Source of the DNA: Trichosphaerium sp. ATCC 40318
Lineage: Eukaryota; Discosea; Flabellinia; Trichosidae
Direction: 5' to 3'
Assembly (NCBI GenBank): GCA_038496445.1
Contig: JALMLS010000122.1
Location: 1-64,000, forward strand
Length of the DNA: 64,000 bases
Both the position numbers and the translations under genes were made by a program. This document shows positions 46,706 through 59,252 of this stretch, piece by piece (position 1 is the stretch's first letter; each line of letters opens with the position of its first letter). The notes below the pieces were generated by a model. It was given only the letters and a program-made list of their open reading frames with translations. It ran no database searches and had not been told where the DNA came from.

Positions 46706-48095
46706 TTGTATTACATCTAAATAAATTCAATGCTGTACTACTTTGACTTTATCTTGCTCACAAGGGATATAGTGGTTTCACCAACTGCGTTTAGTATACA
46801 GACATTACTTTATGAGAATACAAGTATGTCTGAACATAGCGGTTTACCCTTTGCTAATATTCAACTTTTGCAATGATGACTTTATTGTTGCCTGTGTTAA
46901 CACAACAATTGTCTATTGCTGTCGACAATGATCAGTTTACATAGTGTTTGAGTTGAATTGATTGTATGCAGCGGATAATTTGAGACAATCTGAAGTAATA
47001 GGCGGAGATACCAAGAAAGAGTGTATGAATTAAAAGAATGAATATGTGATGTGAATTCAAAGTTGGTTCAGTACACGTTGTCTTTAGGGTTTGTTAAATG
47101 AACCGGCTTACTTTATTGTAGACAAGGAACAGAAGCTTTTGCTATCCTCCTACAGCCAATTACTTAAAAGTAACTCCTGCTTGCTAGTTTTGAAATGTAT
47201 AATAAAAGCATGTACAGTTGTTCCCCTTGTAAATACTTTAGTTTTTTTTGTCTACTACTTTCCTTCTTATATTTTTCTGTGCTATCTACTACCATAGTCA
47301 CGTTTAACTTTACGTATTGTTTCGTACATTGTACAAGCAAGAAAAAAGGTTGGTAAGGAATAACAGTTAGGAAATACCATACGGGAGTAGTTACAGAGTA
47401 TCACATAACGAAATATTACTAGAATAAGTTGACAGGTACGTCTCCATTGTTGGTTCCGCTGCCTATCGAGAGTAACGTGCAGATGTACCTAAAAGCACAA
47501 AGAACTAGCAACGGATAAAATCACAGTTGGCGAGATAACTATGGGGTTTATCCTTGTCCGAAAACCGAAATGGTTGCGAATCAAGCAATTCTATCTTTGA
47601 CAAGTGCTATCAATTGCTTACCTATTCAATACGATTAGGCTACAGATATATGTACTTTCGGTTTTGTGTTATAAAACCGACGTTGTATATTTTGCCATCC
47701 TACCAAGCACTATGAATGTGGCTAGTTGATATTCAGAGATGCAAATATGATGATTATTTTTAAAGTGAACTCATCCGAGACCGAAAACCATTATCTACTT
47801 GTATCTGGATTTGATGGGCAAGGAAATACTAACAGACTAGTTCATCTCATATTTACGTGACAAACTTGGCACATGACTGAAACTCATTTCATAACCGAGA
47901 AGATAACTGAAGAAGTACTTATGCTAGTAGTTATAGTTGTGTCTCACATGGCATACCAATACCTAACAGGTGAGCATCGTATGAGCAAAAGTGTATGTAC
48001 AGGAAAACTCTGTTTCCCACAAGAACATGCGTAAACTTTTGAGAAAATATGTGAATCAGTTCAAACGCATTGTACATAATTACTAAAACCAAACC
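46706..48095. other. 1.4 kb with no recognisable gene
   Basis: ORFs are few and short (one at 47091-47297 is hydrophobic but isolated). The last ~80 bp (48018-48095) matches the upstream region of the inverted copy at 61381-61465, so the promoter was duplicated with the gene. Confidence 0.5.
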
Positions 48096-50252
48096 ATGAA
48101 GCTCGTACTTGTAATTTTATTCGCCGTAGCTGCAACCAGCGTTCTGGCTATAAACTTACAAATCCCTATCACGTGTAATTTCTTCATCGCTACAACAGGA
48201 AATGACACTCTAGTACGTCTCCATGCACTACATGCATCCTTACAGTATTAATAAAGGGAAATGGAACAAAACAAGCACCTTACCTTACTATGGAACCAAT
48301 ATCAAATAAAACAAGCGATATAAGATGTCAAGGAGGCGCTCAGTCCGCTTGTAACGTTTGTTACCAAGGTATTCTCTTTCCTACTCAAAACGTTGTTTTC
48401 GAAGTTTTTTCGATGCCTTTTAACAGTTTACCAAGGTGGTACTTATCCAGAAGTGTCTAGTCCCACCATGTGGAACACTACGGCAAGAGGTATCTTACAC
48501 GTGCTCAGAAACGATTGGGACAATGTAACACGATCCAAACCTAATTGTGGCTCTATTTGTGTGGTACGGCACTAAACGAAGTACAGCACACTAAAATTAC
48601 ATAGATTATTTTTGGCAAACCTTCTGCAACTGTCGTCATTGACGGATTTGCCGGAGGTATTGTATTACAACATACTGAAGCATATATAAGCAATAGTGAC
48701 TTTACAGATGTCGGTTCAAAAGAACGCACGTGATGAAAAAACAGTTTTAGTTTTCGGGTATTTTACACGTTCGCTTACGCTTACGTCGCTGTAGTGACTT
48801 CATTTTCAAGTTCTGTCACTATTGATGAAAGTACTTTTGAAGGTGATTCTTTAACCTCTGCAAGCGGACACTCGCTTATGATAAAAAACGTCAAATGGAC
48901 CAATGTGGCTCCATCACAGATAATAGGTACTTAATTGCACTGAAACAAAAACTTATTCATTGCAACCTAACTAGTTTTTAGCAACCTCTATCACACTGGC
49001 GAATAGTACACTTTCTGTTAACGGAGTGAACAACTCTTTAGTATTGGGTTCTACAAATGTCCTCGATATTGTAGTACAAAATAACACGTTTTCTGGATGT
49101 GACATTTACAAAAAAGATGCTGTACTGTGAATTTTGTATCATTATACCATACACTCTTACTGACTGTTTGAAGGGATGTTTATCACTCATTACATACAGT
49201 GCAGGCTTTAACTTTCGAATAAGTGATAATGAGTTTTCTGGAACAGGATCGTATATTCACACTTCCTGGAACTACGACAGTGGAAGCATTGAAGTTTCTC
49301 GAAACACTTTCGGAGAAACAGTACTAACAAAGTTACACTGACGTATTTATTTAACAGTATACTACAGAAACGTGATATCATCACTACAAAAGCAACACTG
49401 TATAACGACTTGAAGAATGTGATGAACATATTTAATATTCATGACAACACAATGAAGGGGTCTCCACGTACGACACCAAATGCTTTTTTTTCCAAGTCCT
49501 TTTTGACATTTTGTTTAAGAGGAATGTGAACCTGGAAATGTAGCTTACAAAAATATCATCAATTGCTTGCCTTGCTTTAACGGAACATATGCAAATGATA
49601 CAACACAGCCTGAATGTACACTATGCCCAAGAGGAAGTGCGAATAATAAACAAGGACAAAGTCAGTGTCCACTTTGTCAAGCTGGCTATTTTACAAACTC
49701 AACGTAAGTTTGATTCTTGATGTCAAGATCATCTAATGAACTCCTAGAGGTCAAGACTTTTGTGAATCTTGCCCTTACGCTCTTTATTCGCTTCCAGGAT
49801 CAGCAAAGTGCTCTGCATGCGATCCAGGCTCTATCAGAACAGTAAACAAGGATGGCTGCATTTTGGTAAACCAATTCTTTAACTGAACTATCAGCGCTAA
49901 TTGAAACACCCTAGTGCTCAGCAGGAACTTACCAAACTGGAGGAATATGCTTTTCGTGTACTATTTTAACATCTAGAGAAGGATCTACAACATGTCAAAT
50001 TGGTATGTGATAATTCTCAAAAAATTCTAATAGTGTGCTAACTTTGTTCTTCAAGTACCTTGGTATCTATATGTCGCTGGTGGTGCTTTCATAGGGCTAA
50101 TCATTCTCCTTATAGGTAGGTTTTAGCTTATCAAAAACTAAAACAAAGCGAAATGTTAACTTGTGTACTAATTTTTTTCTGAAACAACAGTAATTGTCAT
50201 TATCATTCGTTGTGTTCGGGGAAAGAAGAGTAGGTATCAAGAAGTAAACTGA
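48018..50252 (+). repeat. Left arm of a gene-sized inverted repeat
   Basis: It pairs with 59253-61465. Exons, introns and about 80 bp of upstream DNA are all closely similar, while both downstream flanks differ. Similarity is weakest in the signal-peptide exon and in the last exon. Confidence 0.85.
48096..50252 (+). CDS. Type I surface protein with repetitive, beta-helix-like and Cys-rich ectodomain (copy A)
   Basis: ATG 48096 begins MKLVLVILFAVAATSVLA, a signal peptide. Spliced exons give a long ectodomain with Asn/Ser/Thr-rich strand-turn repeats (SFSSSVTIDESTFEGDSLTS, ITLANSTLSVNGVNNSLV, FRISDNEFSGTGSYIH), the look of a right-handed parallel beta-helix (PbH1). A Cys-rich block follows with regular CxxC pairs (CLPCFNGTYA, CTLCPRGSANN, CPLCQAGYF, CESCPYALYSLPGSAKCSAC), like GCC2/GCC3 or TNFR-type modules. 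Then comes a membrane span, YLYVAGGAFIGLIILLIVIV, and a 16-residue basic tail, IIRCVRGKKSRYQEVN, with a stop at 50250-50252. Many introns; several have a TACTAAC-type branch. An apparent broken acceptor at 48550 is resolved by an intron at about 48571-48613 that keeps the frame. A cell-surface receptor or adhesin. Confidence 0.75.
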
Positions 50253-51320
50253 TCAGTTCTTTTTGCTTAAGATATCAAGTGAATAACGTTTCGATGTTGT
50301 TTTGTGTTTACATTAATAAAAGAATGTTCTCGACATTGTCATTTGAATAGAAATTTTGTTACATCAATACTTACTCAAATTGAATGATATTTGGTCCATT
50401 TTTCCCAGTACTAAGGTAATACTATAAGTTCTTGCAATAGGGTAAATGGTCAAGGCTAAAGTACTTTACCCACGTGAACAGTCACTCTAGATAATATAAA
50501 CTATTTACAAATCAGTTCACCCGTAAATGGACTGACGAAACAAAAGAGCTGCTACAGTCGACAATGTCAAAATAGCACATAGCAGAATATTGTTAAAACG
50601 TGTTAGAGTTGTTACACTTAGTCTATCAGCGACAACCGTATCGGGAACTATGGGAGGAACTTACAATGGTAGTGGTGAAACTGCCCAATTTGCAACACAA
50701 TCAAGGTATTGATTTGCGGCATAACAGGTGCAGGAGTGGTTAACTCATGATGCCAGAAGTAAAATGAATCATTCTAAGTTCGTTTTGAATTTGTTCTTGC
50801 ATTGTACACCGTCAAGTGCAGATATAAACTAGATATCAAAAAAGTAAGAAACTATGCTTCTTTTTTCTTTGTTTGACACTTCAGTAACAGTGAAGGTGAT
50901 ATAGCGCGGAAAGGAGTTCATACTATTTACCTCAATTCCACTCCACCTCAATTACTGATAATGGTGTTAACATGCTTATTGGAGATCATATTGGCCTAAA
51001 TGGCACCTCAGTGACTGATGAATGAGTCAAGGCACACAATAAACCTTAGCACTTTGTATATAATACCTGTATGCAATCTCTTCGAGGTGTTCTTGATTTG
51101 TGTGATCATCCTGCTATACATAGTGTTCGATCTGAAGAAACTGGATTTTTTATAAAAGTCAGTCTGGCTGAAAAATTGAATGAAACAGACAATCTTGCCC
51201 ACTCATTAGCTTATAATAATTACTAACGAACATACTAAGTATTAAACAACTGATTCTTGTATTATTACGACCGCGTATGTTGTATTTGACACGTGTTCTA
51301 GCACAAGAAATACAGAGTGT
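50253..51320. other. Intergenic between convergent genes, with LRR scrap
   Basis: The only recognisable coding trace is the F-box/LRR fragment at about 50880-51044. The remainder is AT-rich, with CCCACGTGAAC near 50470. Confidence 0.4.
50880..51044 (+). pseudogene. Fragment of an F-box/LRR repeat array
   Basis: It contains GGAGTTCATACTATTTACCT (GVHTIYL), TCAATTACTGATAATGGTGT (SITDNGV) and ACCTCAGTGACTGATGAA (TSVTDE) in two frames, i.e. slightly over two degenerate 63-bp units with deletions and stops. No F-box is left. It marks an earlier F-box/LRR copy between the surface-protein genes. Confidence 0.8.
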
Positions 51321-53476
51321 CTACTTCTTTTGGTTCAGCAATACAACAATAAGAATAACTATACCAACCACAAGCACAACACCAATAACGCTTCCAATAA
51401 TAACAGCAGATTTGTTGCTACTGAACCTAGTACCATCAGAGCAACCATCTGATATTATGACAAGATTTACAGTGTTGCCACTTACTTGAACAATACATGA
51501 ATACCAAAACTATGATCGTATGTATACCTGAAGTAAGACTTGCTTCTCGGCAGTCGTCTTTTTTGAACTCAACTTTAGGCACTTCGTCGATAACACAGTT
51601 CATTGCTTGTATCTCAATAAATGTAGAAATGTCCGTAATGTCTAAATCATTATCGAGAGATATAGTACCGCCTACTCACAAAGAATGTTAGTATGTGGGT
51701 GAAATATCCTGTCTTTTTCTTACCATTCAAAGTAGGACACTGAGTGACTGTAAATTTGACTTCACCGTTAACTACAAGTGTACTGTTTTCGTTAAAAATA
51801 ACACTGCCTGTAATACAAAGGTTATTTAATATGATGATAAAGGTTGTATTTGGTACCATTGATGAATACATTAGAAGTATCTAATACCAACTCTTGAGGT
51901 ACAACAAGGTCACCAACAAGATTACAAATATTAACGCTAAAGATAGCTTCACAAGAACAATTTTGGAATAAACCGGGAACTATTGCAAACAATTTTAAAC
52001 ATATTTCATCTAAAGGTGGAAGCGGTGGTATTGGAGGAAGCGGTGATGTAATTGAAGGAAGCGGCGGTGTTGAAAAAGGCGGTAGCGGCGGTATCGTAAA
52101 TGGTGAGAAAGGTGAAAAAGACGGAAGCGCCGATGTGTTTCTAGCGTATAAATCAGGACCAGAAGAATACCATATTGTGTCATTGGGACCATAGTCAGCA
52201 GTAGGTAGATTGAAAAAACTGCCGGCAGAAAAAAAATTGAACAAACCACCTAAAAGCTAGTTAAGATGATAATGTTTTTTTCGATCAATGAGTTACCTGA
52301 GGTATTAAAAAGCAATATTGCTGGTATTGGACCATTGAAATGTCTGATTACAAATATCGTATCACTGCTGTATCTTATCTTAACTACCAATCCTTGTATT
52401 TGACTGTCTTGTAACATTGTGGTGGACTGATTCCCATCTTAGGCAGCATATGGTTAAAAAAAGTATTTGAAATAATGTGTACTTCGCTTTATGACTTGGC
52501 CTCTGCTTCCATACAATAATTCTTCTTCTGACAAGTAAGAGCAACCCTACATCCATATTAATTTAAATATTAGAAAAAGAACATTACCTGTGAAGAACCT
52601 GTACCATTCTTGGAAATTGAAGAGTTAAAAGTTGGGATTGTTTGGTTGCCAATAAAATTCAAAATGACAATATTTGTGTTTGTTGAAACGGCCATACTTT
52701 GTTTAGAAGGACTCATACACAAGTGTTTACCACGAACCAGTGGCTTAGACATGGTATTATTAGGATTGTCGGTTACGTTAAACCCTTGTAAGTAAACAAA
52801 GGAACGGTCATTGACTATCTCAAATACTTGCTAATGAAGAAATTAGTACTTACATTACTAGATAAGGCGTACAATGTCATTGCTACCACAACTTGTCAAA
52901 TATACAAAATCGTTTCGAAAAGCTAAAGCTATCGGGGTGTTATGGAGAGCAAGAATGTAAACTAGAAAAGACTCACAATGTTGTGTGCTTGCGCACTCAG
53001 TAATATTTGTGTAAAACAATATTACACCTACAAGGTTGTAAGTTCGGGTTCACAAAGTTTGTTAACAATGTTACATTACCTTCTGTAGTTGTGGAAAACA
53101 GTTTATCCGACGCTACAACAAGCAAATTGCCATTTTCGAGCCATAAAAAATCATCTATGTCTCCATACGGGAGCGAAATTCTTCGTTCTAGGTGCAAGGT
53201 AAATACAAAATACAAAATTATCACGTGACAAAATAAAAACTCATGATTGGTTCGCCAGTAAAGATCATTTATCGTCTCAAGAAGATCTTACATCAACGCT
53301 TTATGTTGAAGTGAAAAAAGGCTGTTAAAAAGATAATAGACGAAAATAGTGTATGGGCATTCGTTGTACTACTTTTAGAAGTGTATCCTCAACAAATAGT
53401 ATTAACATTGTATCTTACCCAAAATTGACAATGCTATGCATAGCATGACCACCAATAAGATGTACTTGAAAATCAT
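51321..53476 (-). CDS. Type I surface protein, propeller-like N-terminus, Pro-rich hinge (copy C)
   Basis: The ATG at 53476 starts MIFKYILLVVMLCIALSILG, a signal peptide. Later exons give RRISLPYGDIDDFLWLENGNLLVV, ALAFRNDFVYLTSCGSNDI and MAVSTNTNIVILNFIGNQTIP, the short W/L-x-x-x-G-x-L strands of a beta-propeller (NHL/WD-like). A hinge of Pro-Leu-Pro repeats (FSPFTIPPLPPF) follows, then a Cys-containing domain (CSCEAIFSVNICNLV..NLCITGSVIFNENSTLVVNGEV), a membrane span (AVIIGSVIGVVLVVGIVILIVVLL) and only a few cytoplasmic residues (NQKK) before TAG at 51321. The paralogue D (54172-56365) is in the same orientation 0.7 kb away. With so short a tail, signalling would need a partner. The 5' exon joins are the least certain part. 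Confidence 0.65.
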
Positions 53477-54171
53477 TATCGCTTAGGGCTTTCTATTGCT
53501 GTTATTTAGCAAAACAATTACTATTGTAGGGAACATTCGCAATTTCTAATTGGACTATCACGGGTTTTGTATCTGTAGTACCAGTTGCTATCAAACTTCA
53601 ATGCCAATATGAAGGAGTATTATTGTAATGTTTACACTACTGGGTTTTTGTTTGGGTCAGTTCACTCCAGATATCAGTACATATAGCGTGTGTTGGAGAA
53701 GTTGAGAGAATTTTATTATGTAGTTCCCATTTGGAAAAAAATCCAAGTCCGGAGCAGCAAACTTTTTTTACTCAAAATCGGATCGGGTTGTTCAAAGTCA
53801 AAAAAACACAATAAAAACAGTTAAACCATGTTTCCCACGCCTCTGTGGTTGTATACGGAACTGCTTAATAAAATCTCTTGTTACGAACAAGCATTTCAAC
53901 ACGTGCTATTTACTTACATTTTTTTGCTGACATTTTGGTACAGTGACATTACCCGTTGTTTAAACTTTCTATGTTCCTACGTTGGTGTATAAAATAATAC
54001 TAATATGCTAGTATTAGCATGTGTAGTGTTTGGACAACTTACTTTTTTTCTGCAACATTAGATTTAGCTAACGCCCTTCCGTTATGAATACAAGCAATAT
54101 TCATATTCATTGTCCCGTAAAGTATGTTGAGTGTATTTGCACGTGTCTAACAAGGTTTATTTCTTTTATCT
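53477..54171. other. Intergenic between tandem paralogues
   Basis: No gene seen. It is probably the promoter of copy C and the 3' region of copy D. Confidence 0.4.
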
Positions 54172-56365
54172 TTATTTAGTTGTATACAATACCACAGCAA
54201 TAAGAATAACGGCAACCACAAGCACCACAGCAGTAACGCTTCCAATAATAACTCCAGTTTTGTTGCTACTGAAGCTTGTACCATCAGAACAACCATCTGA
54301 CTCTATGACAAGATTTAACGTGTTTCCGCTGTTATCTTGAACAAATGCATGTGAATACCAAAAAGCAAACTACCATCATGTGTACCTGAAACGAGACTTG
54401 CTTCTCGGCAATCGTCTTTTTTGAACTCAACTTTAGGCACTTCGTTGATAATACAGTTCATTGCTTGTATCTCAATAAATGTAGAAATGTCCATAATGTC
54501 TAAATCATTATCGAGAGATATGGTACCGCCTACTCACAAAGAATGTTAGTATATGGGTGAAATATCCTGTCTTTTTCTTACCATTCAAAGTAGGACACTG
54601 AGTGACTGTAAATTTGACTTCACCGTTAACTACAAGTGTACTGTTTTCGTTAAAAATAACACTACCTGTAATACAAAGGTTGTTTAATCTGATGATAAAG
54701 GTCGTATTTGGTACCATTGATGAATACATTAGAAGTATCTAATACCAACTCTTGAGGTACAACAAGGTCACCAACAAGACTACAAAAACTAACACCTCCA
54801 ATATCTTCACAAGAGCATAGAAAACGAGATAAATTGGGGATAGTTCCAAAGAAGGAACACACAGCGTCCAAAAATTGAGGTGGATGAGGTGGTAGTGGCG
54901 GTAGCGGCGGTATCGTAAATGGTGAGAAAGGTGAAAATAACTCAAGTGTGTTGTTTCTAGCGTATAAATCGGGGCCAGAAGAATACCATATTGTGTCAAT
55001 GGGACCATAGTCAGCTGTAGGTGAATGAGCACTACCAGCAGCACTAAAAAAATCTAGCAAACCACCTGAAAGCTAGTTTAGATGATAGTTTTTTTTCGAT
55101 CAATGAGTTACCTGAGGTATTAAAAAGCAATATTGCTGGTATTGGACCATTGAAATATCTGATTACAAATATCGCGCCACTATTGCATCTTACGCTGCTC
55201 ACTAATCCCTGAAGTCCATAGTCTTCTATAAATATAGTGCTTTGATTCCCAACTAACAAAGTAAATGGCTAAAACAAAGAACTTTGAAATTATGTGTACT
55301 TCGCTTTATGACTTGGCCTCTGCTTCCATACAATAATTCTTCTTCTGACAAGTAAGAGCAACCCTATTAAATATTAACGCAAATCGTAGATAATAGGACA
55401 ATACCTGTGAAGAATTTGTACCAGTGGAAATCGAAGAGTCAAAAGTTGGGATTGTTTGGTTGCCAATAAAATTCAAAATGACAATATTTGTGTTTGTTGA
55501 AACGGCCATACTTTGTTTAGAAGGACTCATACACAAGTGTTTAGCATGGCCCAGTGACGTAGACATGGTATTATTAGGATTGTCGGTTACGTTAAACCCT
55601 TGTAAGTAAACAAAGGAACGGTCATTGACTATCTCAAATACTTGCTAATGAAGAAATTAGTACTTACATTACTAGATAAGTCGTACAATGTCATTGCTAG
55701 CACAACTTGTCAAATATACAAAATCGTTTCGAAAAGCTAAAGCTATCGGGGTGTTATGGAGAACAAGAATGTAAACTAGAAAAGACTCACAATGTTGTGC
55801 TGTTTTGCACTCAGGAATAGTTGTGTAGAACAGTACTTGACCTACAATATAGTTTAGGATAATTTTAACAAGGCTACGTTACCTTTTGTGGTTGTGGAAA
55901 ACAGTCTATCCGACGCTACAACAAGCAAATTGCCATTTTCAAGCCATAAAAAGTCATCTATGTCTCCATACGGGAGCGAAATTCTTCGTTCTAGGTGCAA
56001 GGTAAATACAAAATTATCACGTGACAAAATAAAAACTCATGATTGCTTCGTTCTAAGAATTGTAAAAATAAATCTGTCACGTGACAAAAATAAAAATAAA
56101 CCCAGGCGGGTTGCTACTACACTAAATGATATCATTTAACTAGTATCAATAAGAGAGCCTTTGAATCAACAGGTTTACGTTGATGTTAAACAACGCTTGA
56201 TGTTCAGTATCAGCAAGCGTTGTTTGCGTCAACGGTCTCGATTACACGACATATATAGGTCTTGTTTTTAAATTCTATTGTCAAAGAAAAAGCAGTTAAT
56301 GCAGTACCTGAAAGAGACAGCGCTACGCATAGCATGAATACCCATAAGATGTGCTTCAAAATCAT
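54172..56365 (-). CDS. Type I surface protein, tandem paralogue of 51321-53476 (copy D)
   Basis: ATG 56365 begins MILKHILWVFMLCVALSLSG, a signal peptide. Exon order, introns and most residues follow copy C, and the block NLCITGSVIFNENSTLVVNG is identical. Differences cluster in three places. The Pro hinge is shorter (PPLPPLPPHPPQFLDAVCSF). The Cys domain after it differs. The region coding LVSSVRCNSGAIFVI has changed Gly/Cys content. The membrane span is GVIIGSVTAVVLVVAVILIAVVL with a tail YTTK and a stop at 54172. Localised divergence in an otherwise near-identical pair suggests positive selection or patchy gene conversion at an outward-facing part. A hairpin (56188-56225) lies in the 5' intron region. 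Confidence 0.65.
56188..56225. repeat. 12-bp perfect inverted repeat in the 5' part of copy D
   Basis: AAACAACGCTTG at 56188-56199 and CAAGCGTTGTTT at 56214-56225, 14-nt loop. The stem extends imperfectly outwards (CGTTGA..TCAACG). The corresponding place in copy C (about 53292-53315) has only one arm-like block, so the second arm was gained in copy D. Confidence 0.7.
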
Positions 56366-56950
56366 TGTCGCTTAGGTTTGTATCACGTTTGTTTAGGCTA
56401 ATAATAAACTGTGTTCGGAACAACAAGAGGGAAATTGTTTTTTCCCGTTTATGGGTGTAGTCAGAACATGCAGTTTAGGTATCAAAAATGACTATTGTAC
56501 AACTCATCAATACCAATATATTGAAGATTTCTCCGCTTTGTATAATTGTGTACCGGATTTTATTTGGACAAGATATAAGTGCACATAACATATTGGTAAC
56601 TTGTGGATATACAACTTTAATTTTATCAAGACTCTACAGGTAGTTATTGGTCGGAGAAATTGTTACGAAGCCAAGCGTTTCAACCCACGTGATATTAAAA
56701 CAACGAACGTACATAGGTTTTTTTATTTATATTTTGGTTCTGTAGTGGTATTACAACCCATTGGTTGTAGTTGGTTGTTTGAACTTTCTATGTTGTTATT
56801 ACGATATTGTTTACGGTGATATTATAAGAGCGATAGCATTAGCATAGGTAACGCCATTACTATATATGTACCAGTGTTTTCTTTTCCAGCAACTGATCAA
56901 CCAAATTTAGCTTATTCACAATAAACTGATCTAAGTGGTGTTCTTGTTTA
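56366..56950. other. Intergenic, no gene seen
   Basis: AT-rich; short ORFs only. It contains CCACGTGATA near 56690 and presumably the promoter of copy D. Confidence 0.4.
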
Positions 56951-58440
56951 TTAATAGTTATACTTTGTTTGTAAGTTCTTGCAAATGTTTTGCCAATAAT
57001 CAAATTGTAGCTGGTTTTCGTCAGTTCTAATAAAAACAACATTAGATAGCTTGCTTTGTATATTTGTTATTGAACTATCAACTTCAATGGCATGAAGGCC
57101 TTTCAGTTCTAGTATTGATTCACCGCTTATTTGATTACACCCACGAACCCCAAGTGTATGAACACCAGAAAGAGCTTTAATACCGTCGTCTGAAACTTCA
57201 GTGTTTGCGAGGTTTATATGGTGAACTCCTGCCAATGCTTTGACACCTTCATCTGTCACTGCTGTTTGATGAAGATCAACAGTATGAACTCCCGCCAAAG
57301 CCTTTATGCCCTCATCTGTTACTGAAGTTTCTCCAAGGTGGATTGTATGTACACCTGCAAGTGCTTTGATGCCAACATCTGTAACTGAAGTGCAGTCAAG
57401 GCTAATTGCATGAACACCTGCCAAAGCTTGCACACCTTTATCAGTAACTGATGTACTAAAAAGATTAATGTTATATACGCCTTGTAGTGCTTTAACACCC
57501 TCATCTGTCACAGATGTGAAACGAAGGTCAATGGTATGAACTCCGGCGAGTGCTTTGATACCTTTGTCTGTTACAGCCGTGTGGCCGAGGTGTATTGAAT
57601 GAACACCTCTTAAAGCTTGTATACCTTCATCTGTGACTGAAGTACCATATAGATTTATTGTATGAACTCCAGCTAATGCTTTGATACCTTCGTCTGTAAT
57701 TGAAGTATCAGAAAGATCAATCGCATGTATACCTCTCAATGCAACTAAGCCTCTATCTGTTATTTTTGTACAGTTTTCAAGCTGAATAGTATGAACACCA
57801 GATAACTCTTCTAGATCATAGTCGTTTATGGTACTACTATAAGACGTATGAATATTACGACACCCAGACAACAATGAAAACATTGTATTGTTTCTCATCT
57901 TTAGAACCAAAATGAGACTGTTATTCATGATGCCTTTGTACTGTCTAATCCTTAAAATATCTGGAAAACTCTTCAAATAAACTTTTTCATATCCAACAAT
58001 GTCATGGATGATATCAGCCATCAATTGACATGATTGAGCAACACTAAACCTTGATTGAGCTTCTGTATAATGTAAGATATTCGAAATAACCTCTGGTGGA
58101 AAATCAACAATGCTTGTTGATGTCACGTTCTGTTTTTTCTGGAAATTGATAAGGAAAGACTTGGTATTTACTAGGAACGCACTCTTTGTTCGAGTTTTGG
58201 CTTCTGAACGGCCCCAGGGACTATCACACATTCACTTCTTTTATTGTTAATAGGTTTCACGTGTTGTAACAGAAGCTCATCAAGTTGTTGAAGAATGGAA
58301 CTGTTGGTTGCGTTTACGATACTTTCAAGCTGTTTTATGAATATTTCGCGTCGTTTCGCTTGTACTTTACTAAATTCGTGCGTGTGCTGTTTACTATAGT
58401 ATGCGATAGCGTCCTCTACAGATATGCCTGGAATATTCAT
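56951..58440 (-). CDS. F-box protein with 12 LRR-like repeats and N-terminal helix
   Basis: The 426-residue ORF from 58231 lacks its true start. Splicing a 45-nt intron (GTGCGTTCC..TTTCCAG, about 58136-58180) joins it in frame to an upstream exon, MNIPGISVEDAIAYYSKQ.. to KLEQR, giving a start at 58440. The F-box is IVDFPPEVISNILHYTEAQSRFSVAQSCQL. A linker follows, then about 12 repeats of 21 residues (T-SVTDEGIKALAGVHTIHL), the last two decayed (GVRGCNQISGESIL). It has an N-terminal helix of about 85 residues that the other paralogues lack, and is the most diverged member of the family. A ubiquitin-ligase target selector is likely (inference). It sits between the two pairs of surface-protein genes. 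Confidence 0.85.
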
Positions 58441-59252
58441 TATCTATCTCACGAGTGGTGTTTGTTGTTGGGTACTAAGTGACTTAATAATATTTTGTTT
58501 TTGCGCCTTTCCTTCGGCCATAAAATTGATGCTTAAAATGGTTGCACGGTTTGCAACTGGATTGTTTGCTGGTAGCACGCATCTAAAGCAAGCTAAGATA
58601 TAGTCACAAAAAAGTGCCTACGAACATTGTAATTGGATGTCAAGCTTAGTGAGCAAAAAGAATCGTATGAGAATGGAAAACCGGCAGAAGAACCTCATAG
58701 TGAGCTACAAAGATGGCTCAGCATGCGAAAAACAAGAAGAATAAAGCAGGAATTTTGGAACCAAAAAAATGATGCTCAAAGCAATGATTGGTAAGATCAG
58801 TGCTCAAAATCATTTTTCCTTTAAAGGCATTTCACAACTTTACGGTTGGTTTAGGTACTTTGCAAAACACTTCTTATTGGTCAATATTGTATCGGTATGG
58901 AATTGAATAAATACAAAGAGCCTGTAATTAGTTAGAAAATAAAACAAGTGTAGCAGGTTCATGTTCTAATTCCCTTACAAAATGTACAAAAGCTCCATTT
59001 CAAATGAGTTGACAGTTGTCCATGTAGAGCAAGGTTATGAAGAAAACACATCTCGTAAGTATACAAGATGGTTTGGGTAAAATACAGACTACTATCTTGG
59101 ATAAGGATATTGATGTAACCGTGATGTGTAAAACTATACCTCTATTTCAAATGGTATAATCAAATGTGTAAAACAAAAATTGATCACTCATTACTTTATT
59201 AACGTAAACACAACATGCACGTTATTCAATTAATGTCTTAAACAGGTCAGTA
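58441..59252. other. Intergenic, no gene seen
   Basis: AT-rich with scattered short ORFs. It separates the F-box/LRR gene from the 3' end of surface-protein copy B. The boundary of the inverted repeat falls at its right edge. Confidence 0.4.

Noticed and set aside
48540-48620. Apparent broken splice acceptor and in-frame stop in surface-protein copy A
   Set aside because: A first reading put the intron end at ..TTGCAG, which is mutated in copy A. Using a short intron GTACGG..TTACATAG keeps the frame in both copies, so copy A is not a pseudogene on this evidence.
49208-49429. ORF on the opposite strand, conserved in copy B (60070-60291)
   Set aside because: Conservation follows from the inverted repeat; it is antisense to exons of the surface protein and has no own splice structure.
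51990-52250. Minus-strand ORF in alternative frame (RRFRLFHLSHHLRYRRYR) in copy C
   Set aside because: It is the shadow of the Pro-rich hinge in another frame, not a separate gene.
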